A stretch of DNA of 64,000 nucleotides. It comes from Macrosoma leucophasiata (lineage: Eukaryota > Arthropoda > Insecta > Lepidoptera > Hedylidae). Shown here one piece after another: positions 24,801 to 36,800 of this stretch; within the stretch, counting starts at the first letter, position 1; each line of letters starts with the position of its first letter. The position numbers and the translations under genes are program-made. The notes under the pieces were generated by a model. That model worked only from the letters and a program-made list of their open reading frames with translations. It ran no database searches and was not told where the DNA came from. Where the stretch lies: the NCBI GenBank assembly GCA_036365455.1, contig JAWQUS010000010.1, forward strand, positions 22,554,501 to 22,618,500, written 5' to 3'.

Positions 24801-27800
24801 CGTCCATTGCGACCAGGAACTCCAACCGCCATTGACTGCGGATCAAAATTTTATGTCAGTTCTTGAATTGAAGGTCCTAAAGGGTCCTTGAAATATAATT
24901 TCGTTTAATAATGCTAAAATAATGAACACGAAAGAAGAAAATAATAAAAAAAAAAATACGCTTACACTCACAGCCCCACAGTAGGTATAAACCTGTGTCA
25001 TAACAACACATACACAAACACCCAGACCCGAAACAAATATCTGTAGGACATACAAACATTTGTCCCGGTGCGGGGATCGAACCCGCGACCCCCCGAATCA
25101 AACGGTCATCTCACACCGCTGGACTAACCGGGTCGTCAGAATCAAGTTTAAGTGTTGTTGTTTGTTTTAAGATAGTATGGAATGTACGGCATTGTAATTT
25201 CCGGCACAGAGGCATAACACCTTAGGCCTCAGGAGTGGTAATGCATCTGCATCTTGACCTTGGTCTTCGTGTGGGTGTTTATAGGCTGCAGTCATCAATT
25301 AACATCAATGTGAACTGCGTGCTTGTTTGCCACTTCCATGACATAAAAAAAATGATATAGATATTGAGAAAAGGTGTCCGAAATTTATAGTTTAATCAGT
25401 CAAAAATGTACGAGTATATAACGAAGTTTCCGTCGTATAACGATCTTGATTTGTCATACTATTTAGGATAAGCTTAGTTAATTTAAAATCCAAAACTTAA
25501 ATGTTTCGCACCAGAGTAATTAAGACTGGAAGAAACAGATTTAAAAAGAAGTAACTTCAGCTTATTACGGGTTGTAATTAATTTTGGGACAAAATATTAC
25601 CTATATCAAAAATGAAATCGATTCGGTTATCGATTTTGAACAAACTAGTTTCGGGTTGTACGTTTACAATGAAAATTTTTTTTGTGCGCCGATCGGATCC
25701 GTTGCGGCCCAGAGGGTTAAACCTGTTAAACATTGTATAGCCTAATTGAAAGGGTAGTAGAGCTCTAGTGACGGAGTCCGAAGACGAAGATAATACACAT
25801 AATTTCTCATAGAAGCAATTTTTAATATTTTGTTTATTTAACGTTTTTTGCTAGCACCGCCAACATTTTTTTTATCACTCCCAATGGTTGACTGGTAGAG
25901 AGCGCTTTAAGCGTTAAGTCCGCCATTTGTACCAATGTTTTATTGATGCAATACAGTAGAAATAAATAAATTTTTAAAGCTTTAGCTGATATAAAAAATT
26001 GGTATGAATTGGTTACCGCATTATTAAATTGTATCTATAGTTAAATATGTTAAATGAATAAATTAAAAAAAAAATACAATCCCGGCAAATTTGGAACGGT
26101 AGTAAGGTAAATCAGTGATAGTAATCTCAATGTCGATAAGGAACTTTTATGCTTTGTAAACGATACCCCCGCAGTCATCTTCGAGCAATAGCTAATTAAT
26201 CATAATGTTCTAATACCTATAAACATGTCGACATGTTGGTTGTATAAATAAAACAAAAGTTTTCTTAATTCGGCCTACATCGTCTGAATTTTTACGTCGC
26301 CGGGCATTAAATCAAAATTCCTCCCACACACTCTAGCCCGCCCAGTTAAGACAATTTATAGTCTTTAATTAACATTTAAGTCTCCATTTAGTTTTAATGA
26401 AGCTATAAACAGCCTGATTTTACTACTTTTAGATGAAGAACAAAACAAAAATTTGATTTAGTGAAACTTAAACAGACTAAAGAACGTATCTAGTGACTTC
26501 AGTTTTGTATTATTTGTTTCTTTTTTTTTAAAGAAATTGTTCGTTTTTAAAATATCGTCAATGACGTAGCTGAATCTTCTGCTGACCTCACATCCTACCA
26601 ACTTGAAAGTGGTGGTAGAGGCTCCTTTAGGATCGTCAGACCACTGCCTGCTACGCATCGATATCCGTTTGTCGTCTTGTCGCGCACCTCTGGGGTCTTT
26701 CTCCACCCGGCGTTTTACCTGTAATGCCTGGTGGAGAAAGACCACACTTGCCGGGTGGAGGGTGCCTTGTGCCACACACACATATGCAGGTCTAAGGAAG
26801 TTGCTAACGTCCTACCTATTTAGGCAGTTTTTTTTCTCGTCGAAAGATCTAAGCACGTGCGCAGATGCTGTAACCGATGTAATAAATCTTTTTCAAAATG
26901 TTATTTTATTTCGCCATTCAATATTCTCTCTCTCTCTCTAAAACATTACGGGGATCGTGGATGAACTACATGAAGAACTTTGCATCTGCCCTGTACATTC
27001 CTTATTAAAACATAGGTGTAATATTACATTTTAAGCATCAATCAAATATATTTATTCTAATTGAGCAAATTAGACAGATTGCTAAAAATTACATCTTTCT
27101 CCATTTATTTTTTATTGCGCCCTTCAATATTCTCTCTCATAAAACACGCACCAAAGATCCTTCGATAGAACACAATTTCACACAAATTCTCTTTTAAATG
27201 TGCTTAATTTTCTTAGCGTCACGCCACACAAACTCCTCATTAAGTTGCCGATATTTATTGCCGAATATTAGCGTGGGAAATAGAGAGATAATCTTTATTA
27301 CAATTTTCAGGATCCTTGGAAGCACGCAATGCGAACCTCACGGAATATAATATCTTCTTGTAGATCTACTCAATACGCCAGATAGACATGCCAGGTCGCG
27401 TGTGGTGACCTAAGTGTATTCTGGGCTTAATCGGTTAAGGCAATAATATGTTACGGATATTTATATAATATGACTAGCTCTCCCGGCAAACTTCGTATTG
27501 CCTGAGAATGAGTAATGTCTCAAAGGTTTGATATATACGAACTATTTGTTTGGGAAAATAAAATTGTGGTTTTTACTATTTCAATTTTTATTTCTTTATA
27601 TTTTCTTACCTTTCAAACCTTTCCTGGACTTCCAAAAATCATTCAAAACCAGAATTAGCCAAATCGGTCCAGCCGTTCTCGAGTTTTAGCGAGACTTACG
27701 AATAGCAATTGATTTTTATATAGATATATAGATTAATTAATGTATCGATTTAACATAGCGTTAACTGATTTTCAGTATTCAACAAGAAATATTGCATATC

Positions 27801-30800
27801 CACTTTAGAAAGGAAACTTCATCTTTTTACGGGTCTCATCATCAGTAGATCGTCGCGTGCGCGAAGCTCGCGGCGCGAAAGCAGCACCAGGGATGGCCCC
27901 CTCTGCCGCCGCTTTTTTCTGGCCGGCGTTGGGTGCCCTTAGGTTGGTTATGGGCTTTGATCTAGGAGGCACGCATCTCCAGTTAAGAGAACGTGGGGGG
28001 CTTTTTTTGTTCATTTTCTTTTGCTTTTTTAATAGCTCTTTTTAATGTTTTTTTTGTTTGTATTTAGAGCGTTATCTCTTTCGCGTCTTATTTATATGAC
28101 ATTTGATCACCATTTTGATCAAGTTTTGACCAACCATCGGACTATCAGTGCTTACGTAAGCAGTGTGTAGCAGAGATAAAACTCTACGTAGATCGGACTT
28201 CATTTTGTATCGACTCCAACCGACCCCGAAATAAAATAAAAACATAAACAAAAATTGCTTTGATATTACCATAATTTCTCCCACATTGGATATCTTAAAG
28301 GATATTCGTAAACCGTTGTATAATAGCTGATACTTCCCCGAATTACGGGTAATGGCGGAACATTACATTATCTTAACGGTTATAAATTGTCAGATTTCAC
28401 ACCACATGTTGAGTAGAGCTTCGAGTTCCTGAATATTAGTATTAATGACTACATTTTTTTGGTCCCTCATAGTTGCCGATAAAAAAATGTGTGTGTCGTT
28501 CATTAAGTATTATTTAGGGTACCGTACCTCAAAAGAAATAAATAAACCTTTATGAGAGAGTCGGTCTATCTGTCTGTCTATCCATTTGTCACATACTAAT
28601 TGCTCAGTAAGTACCGGCCAAGATTGTTTATCTGGCCCTGTAATTTCCGGCACAAAGGCATAACACCTTAGGCCTCAGGAGTGGCAATGCATCTGATTTT
28701 TGACCTCTGGTTATTGTGTGGGTGTCTGTAGGCCACAGTCATCACTTAACATCAATGTGAACTGCATGCATGTTTGCCACTTTTATTACATAAAAAAAAA
28801 TCTGGCTCGGTATTTTTGGAGTAATTTGTAAATAAGTAACCCACATATGGACATGTAACGTAAATAAATTAATTTTAAACACGGAGACACTCGGAATTCT
28901 TGAATATTTTTATAATCGATTTTTTTTTATTAACCATACTGGAAAAAAAAATCTAATTAGGTATATTGCGTGACATATCTAAGCAAAAGGTCTAATGATA
29001 CCTAATGACCTCAAATAGATTTTTAAATTGATTGTTTAGAACAATAGTAAAACAAAAATTTATAAATTTGAAATTACCTTAAAAAAATTAATCGTCCTCA
29101 AAAACGACTCGGCCTAAACTTTTGAAATTAAAAAAAAAACAGCCGCCTCTAACCTATAAATAACAGAAGATACCTAATAAGAACCTATAAAATCTATGTT
29201 ATTTATAACATACACGGAACCCTGTACATGCGAGTCCCAATTGAACTTGGCCGATTTTTTTTTACGTGATCCCTTAATGATAATAGATGGCTGTCGAGGG
29301 AATGAGAGAATGATGAATTCGACGATATAATTACGAAAGCATAAGTAAAATAAAATAACGGTAAACATAATTTTATGGTCCAAATTAATTATTAATTATG
29401 ATGGAGCACCAAAATTTCATAAATACTTTGATAAATATTTTATAGGGAAAGCAATAATGTGTAATTGTATTGAAAGCATAGAGCAACACGGGCCACCGGC
29501 CGCGGCGGACTGGAGTGGAGTAGCCATAGCGTTTATTACAGATGCAAAACAGTCAGATTTTTTTTTGCGGAGGGATATACGTGTGATACACACACACTAC
29601 AAAAATCGTCTATTATTACGAAACTCACACCTTGACTTTAACAAATAGATAAACAATTTCATGCACACATTTAAATATCTAAGCGACAGACATAGGCACA
29701 CTTATGCTTGTACTTTGACAGAGGGAAAGCCTGCACATGGCTACTTCCCTCCGGTCCGCTGCGGCCAGTGGCCTGTGTTGTTCTATGATTGAAAGCGAAT
29801 AAATTTGTACAAATATTTGAAAACTAACCAAAAATTTTTCTTTCCATTTGACTTTAAAAAAAAATATTTCACAAGCATGTGTTCATGCGAAATAATATAA
29901 AACAATTAATGAAAACTCGCTATAAATTTTGTAGGGGACTCGGCGTTAAGGTACACCTACATTTTGTAGCTTATAAAAAATATGCATAGACTTACAGCTT
30001 TCAAATCAAAAAAATTGAATGAATTTATAATGATATAATTATTAAAATACCTGACATTTTAATAAATGTCAGGTATTGTAACAATTGTGTTGAGTTATTT
30101 TTGTTTATATTTAAATTTATTGTAATAAACTTCTGGTGCACTATGGATTTGGTTTAAAATATTAATACCTAGTAGGTATTTTTTCACTTATTTATTGTAT
30201 AGCTTTAGCACGCGTCTTATCATACTAAAATTAATTCTCAAGTAATATTTAAAATAAATAAAAAATGCAGATGACAACTACTTCACCATTCTAAATATGA
30301 AATAAAAAAAAAAAACAATTTTAACAAAATGGGTAAAATTGGTAAAAAATTGATAAATCTGAAGTTAACAGTTTTAAACAAATTTATTAAAAACTGCTAA
30401 CAGATAAAAAGTTATGAATAAGTAACACACATTTTTCCATTTATAGCTAAACCCTCTAACAGCCAGCCTGACACTAACAATCTCGAATATTGGCTAAAGA
30501 GTAATATTATCGAAACTGGCCAAGAAATACCCGGCTTGAGAGCTGAATAACACAAAAGAATGTTACGATATGACTATAGCGGGTAATGGCTTGTATAATA
30601 AAAGTAAGCGGACAAAAGCTGTTACACCAAATATTACGAACATTGGACCAAACGTTCGGCCACCCGCGGTTCATAATATAGGCGTTTTCTCGACGATAAA
30701 AATTGATTGCCCCATTAGGCTACGGGTTCGTTATTAACCTATTAAAGTACTGTTAATATAAATAAAGAACTGGGATCTAATGGCGAAAGTATAAAGTCAG

Positions 30801-33800
30801 GAATTTGGTTTAATGGTAATGGTTTGAAGAGCAGACTGTGTGACGACAGAAGAATGGAAGTGGATGCTCGTTAAACAAATTGTATGCCTGTGTTCCTATG
30901 GGATTTGCAGATTTTTTTACTACTTATAAGATACCAACCAACAATTTGCCGGTTAAGTTCAATCTCGTATGAAAGTTCGCAAGCTGACGAAACTATTGAC
31001 TATCTTATGGCATATACCCAACAGTGAATACTGGGACCGGTCAGCATGGGCTTGGCGATATATGATATGAGATTTAAACAGAAAATAGATGCATTTGATC
31101 GAATAAATCGATTACTAAAATCGATCCATATTGCTGTATCCATCCAGCGAATCGATACTCCACCCCAAAATCGAGGTTAGATCTTTTTGTTTCAATATCA
31201 ATTAAACAAAAAGTTGAAATTTTAAAAAAATGAGACGGTGTTGTTTTGACATGAAATGGTTTTTGGTTCGTCTTTGTTGTCCGGGATTGAATTTGTAGTA
31301 TTATTAATCCATATCGATAATAAATCGATTAATTGTAAACCGATTTTTCCACATCGATTTAGGTATATCAATTCGGATCGATTCATCAATCGATGTTTTT
31401 CAGAAAGAATATATATACTTAGTACTTCTGAATTGAAAAAATCAAAGAGCCCATTTTCTGATCAAACTTGGAACAAGTCTTGCATCAATACCGCTCTGTC
31501 ATAGACAAAATAATATATTTTTAGGAAAATGGCGAGAACATTAAAGCATATAAACTCCATGCTCTAGCTGAGAGACTAATTAAACTAGATATAATAATGG
31601 CAACCCATTATACATCCCACTGCTGGGCACGAGTCTCTCCCCTTTTTGGGGGGAGGCCTGCAGCTTACTCCACCACCCGGGACTGAACTAGCAACCGGGG
31701 CTTAACGTGTCCTCCGAAGCACGGAAACGCACATTTAATTTCGCACCCGTAGTGCTTAACCGAGTAGATCGCTTACGATCTACACCAGCCGCCGGACCAT
31801 GCGCGCTTCGTTAAACTAGATGTAACGAGTAAATTCGCACATACATATCAATATTAACATTATTTAAAAAAAAACTGACTCAATGGCTACATCAACATTA
31901 TTTTTATGACCTAAAGGATTATATGACGCATAAAACAATATATGATTGATTAATGATTCAATAATTTGACTAAATAAATATGTATTATTATGATTATCCT
32001 AAATATTGATATTAAATTATTAAAATCTTCAATGAACTTTATCGCTTTAATAAAATCTAATTGACCACAATTTGCAATAATAACCCTGACATTAATTAAT
32101 TATAAATATTCGAATTACAATAATAATATTTTGACATTTTTTATTAAGTTTATGGATATTTTACACACCATTGTAATGGTAGAATGTGATAGTGCTATAA
32201 TGTTATTACCTCACCATCTGTACCTACATGTACCCACTACATTCTGGTAAATAAATGATTATAATTATGATTATGATTATGAATGTTTTTAAATGTTTTT
32301 AAATTTAATGAAGAAATGGTGCGAATCATAATTCGGCTTCAAAACTACTATAAACAACATAACTAAGCTTGCTGCTCGTTCTTAAGGCATGTGCTAATTA
32401 CAAGTATGAAATTTATGTACCCTTTAGAGCTTGTATAATACAAACTAATTTATTATCGTAGTAAAATTATAAATAGGTTGTAGTTAACGTAAAATCCGGG
32501 CTTAATTACGGATTTTCATGTTTCAAAAGAGGCGATGTCCGCAATGACCTGGCCCAGGCTTCAGTTGAAGTAGCTTTTTTAATTGGCTTACGTGACTATA
32601 TAACAAATTAATTTGCATTACAAAAAGAACACGTTCTTGAAGAGTTACAAGCCACTTTTCGGAGATTTATAATGTTTTTTCTAGACACGACATTTTTTTA
32701 TGCCATGAAGTGGCAAGCAAATATACAGTTCACATTGATGGTAAGTAATCTGTAGCCTGTCAACAACAAGACCAGCGATTTCAACGTAGATGCGTTGCCA
32801 CTCCTCAGGCCTTAGGTATTAGGTATGCCTCTGTGCCTGAATTACAGTGCCGTACCGAACCTCTACTCTCTTACTGGTGGTAGAGCTCCAGTGACGTATC
32901 TCGCGGGTGTAGGCACCACCGCATTCCCTAATATACTTGCCGCTAAATGGTAGTGTTCAGCACTATCGTGTTCCGGTCAGGCGGTAATGTACGACCCTGT
33001 AATTTCCGGCACAGGGGCATAACACCTTAGGCCTCAGGAGTGGTACGCATCTTCATTTTGACCTCGGTCTTTGTATGGGTGTCTATAGGCTGCAGTCATC
33101 AATTGATTAATATCAATGTGAACTGCATGCTTGTTTGCCACTTCCACTACATAAAAAAAACCCGACCGGATCACGATAGTGCTGAATATTTAGCGGCAAG
33201 TAGGTAAAGCGGTGGCGCTTACGCCCGCGAACTCCGACACAGAGGTTGATGTATACTTCTACACACGAATCGGTGGTTAAAATGCAGATGCGATACCACT
33301 CTTGAAAGTTTTGAGATGGTTATTACTTCTCTGAGATGGTTATTACAGGCCTCAGGCACACCAGCAAAATTCCATACAAACGCTTATTTTGGTCCTTATT
33401 ACACAGACATAAATCAGTGACGTGTATTTACATGTGTATCTGTGTGCGTAGAACGTAGAAAATATCAACCATCGCCCATAATAGGGGAGGAGGTTGGGTG
33501 ATGCGGGGAAATCTGGCGGGACGTCGAAGTGTAGTACTATTACTTATTCTCTGCCTTAGGCTTAGGCTACATTAGGCCATGACGCGAACTGCGACACATG
33601 AGCGAATGAAACGACTTAATGAGTGCTCCCGTATGCGGCTACACTGGATCACAACTGTATGTAGAACATTTTGATTAGCCCTTCTAGACCCATCGCAAAT
33701 TGCTGCCCACTGTACTGGTGGTAGAGCTCCAGTGTAGGAGCTCGCGGGCGTAGGCACCACGGCATTACCTAATATACTTACCGCTAAATGGTAGTATTCA

Positions 33801-36800
33801 GCAATATCGTGTTCCGGTCAGGTGGTTATTTAAGGCCCTGTAATTTCTGGTACAGAGACATAACACCTTAGGCACAGGAGTGGCAACGCATTTGCATTTT
33901 AAACTTAATCTTCGTGTAAGTGTCTATAGGCTTCAGTCATCACTTAACATCAATGTGAACTGCAAGCTTGTTTGCCACGTCCATTATAAAAAGAAAAAGC
34001 TGTAGCCTCAGCCTTAGGGTTGATGATGATATCTATAGGCTGTCTACTTGGAAAGCTTATTCTTACTATCATAAGAAACAAAAAAAAAACAAAATATGTA
34101 GGTACCTACCCCTAAATAAATACATTAGCAAGAGTTTTTTGTTCAGAAATTTTAGACACAAAAAACAGGTTCAAACAATCAACATTTCTCATTTAATTTA
34201 TTAAAAACCTTCCACTACAGCCTCTGATACACTCACCAATTTGCATGCACGCTACAATTGTCAGATTCCGTCTAAATACAAAGGGCCGGGGCCCTCTAAT
34301 ATACTTAATTGGTCTCAGCCTGCACGAATAACTATTCCAATTAGTACCTACGTTTCTAAACCGGAATTTACAGAGTAAACAAGCAATTTCCCGCGGATTC
34401 GACCACTTGGGGAGTCGCCTTTTCGAATATCAAGGAAGTTGATGGAAGTTTTGAGACCCCCTTCTATTTGTGTAACTGAAAACGGGAAACTGAGAAATGG
34501 AACTTGCGGGTTGAATTGACTATTATTCGTGAAAATATAAATGGTAAAGTTTGGATGTTTGTTTCTTACGTAACTTCACGCCTGTAATCCCCGAAGGGGT
34601 AGGCAGAGGTAAATGCATGCATTCAATCATACATGCAAACACCCACCGGTTACCGACTCGCCGGTTACGTTTTGGCCCATGTAACAGGTGGCGAACCTGT
34701 TGCCATCTTCGGGCACATTACCATACTCCGGGGTACTGGGAAACTTCCAGAAAATGGAAAAATCCCAATAGAAGCAGAGATAAAGGATTTTTAACCGTTA
34801 TCTCTGATAGTCCCCGACCCGGGAATCGAACCCAGGACCTCCTGCGTAATAGTAGTGGCCTGCTACCACTACGCTACTGAGGCAGTCTTTGTTGAGATAA
34901 AGGATTTTTAACCGTTATCTCTGATAGTCCCCGACCCGGGAATCGAACCCAGGACCTCCTGCGTAATAGTAGTGGCCTGCTACCACTACGCTACTGAGGC
35001 AGTCTTTGTTTCTTAATTGTGTAAAAATACAGTATGTTTTTTACTAGTCGTTGAGTGCCAGTGTGAGGACTTGAGGGTTACCAGGGACATCGCCGCATTA
35101 CTATCTGCTGCCAAATGGTAGTGTTCAATACTATCGTTGTTTTATATTATTTCGCATTAACACATGCTTGTAAAATATATTTTATTTAAAGAAAAATGGA
35201 AAGAAAAATTTGACTTCAGGCGAGACTCGAACTCGCGACCTACTGGGAATCTAGTCCAGCCGCTCTTCCAATTGAGCTACTGAAGTCCTGCCCGATTTGT
35301 CATATCTTTCCTTCACATTTATTACATTGCTTTATGGTAGCAGCGCGCCATCTATTGCCAACTATGAAGGAAAGATTTGACAAATCGGGCAGGACTTCAG
35401 TAGCTCAATTGGAAGAGCGGCTGGACTAGAATCCCAGTAGGTCGCGAGTTCGAGTCTCGCCTGAAGTCAAATTTTTCTTTCAATTTTTCTTTAAATAAAA
35501 TCAATACTATCGTGTTCCGGTTAGATGGTAATGTATGGCCCTATGGTAATTACTATCGCAGATACATAACAACTAATGTGTCCAGGGTGGCAACGCATCT
35601 GCATTTTGACCTCTGATCTTGTGTAGATGTTTATAGGCTGCAGTCATCACTTAACATCAATGTGAGCTGCATGCTTGTTTACCGCCTTCCTTACATACCG
35701 TAATACCTGATATACCATGGAGCATCGCAGACAATGAAATCTTTACAACATAAAAGGTTAAAAGAGAGAGAGAGAGAAAGAGAAGAGTTTTTACAGGCCC
35801 ATAAATTCTGCTCAAATCATTTTCACAACAAAGAACACAAAAAATCGATTAATGCGATGCTTGGTCTTTCCGATATTTCTCTATAGAGCTGATACGTGGA
35901 CGCAGAAGATACAGGATGGTCGCAAATTTGAAGCATTGGAGACGCCTGCTAAGAATCTCGTCTCTATTTTGACGAACCGAAGATGAAGCAAAGATCATGC
36001 TGCTGAAATGACAGCTCCCACTTTGACAAGCATCCAGCCACATGGTGACGCATTGCGATCTATTATAGAAAAGCAACCCATTTATAACCTAGGCCACTCC
36101 GACAAGAAATCCGACTAAGAAAACATTCTGTTCTGATAGAAGTGTTTTTTTTTCTAATCGAATCCAGATTTCTTTTTTAAATTAGGCAAGTATGTTCTTA
36201 ACAAAATTTCCTTTATTCTCTAAAACTGTTTGAATATGTATTCTTTGTGACACATCAAAAATTCTATCAAGTAAAACTGATTGAAATAAATCATGCAACA
36301 TCAAATATAGAACTAACAGAGTTTCGGGCCGTGTTAAGTCGAGAGGTGGTGATTGCAATCAGTAAGGCAGGCGCCATATTCCCAACGCGGCGTGGGCGCT
36401 TCTAATGACTCTCCCATGCGCTTGCGCTTTGCAATAATTGCGCTCGCCGCGTGCCCTTTGATCTCGCTGAAGTAAAGATAGTTATTACGAACTCGAGAGG
36501 GTGAAATGAGCGTTAAATAGCAACGAGGATTGTCGGTTGTCTGATATATTGTATGAAATAATAAAACGTGCCTTGTTAGGTAACCCAGCATTCGTGGTGT
36601 AGGCTGCTTGTGTATGGGAAGATTATTCGGCTTGATTTTATCTATTTTCTCGGTTGGATAATCATTATAATATAGCGTAAAATTGTATTCACTTCCACGT
36701 CTCAGTCAATTTTTTTTATATTATGAACGTTGGTGCCAAACAATATCATAAGTGTAATTCTGATGTTTATGTTTAATATTACAAGTAATAATACTGGGAA

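Noticed and set aside
26603..26941. 112-codon plus frame as a host gene
   Set aside because: The only recognisable part is a LINE endonuclease motif; the rest is decayed and ends in low-complexity sequence.
34800..34886. tRNA-like sequence with box B GGTTCGATTCC on the minus strand
   Set aside because: Head of a multi-copy SINE followed by a constant SINE body, not a tRNA gene.
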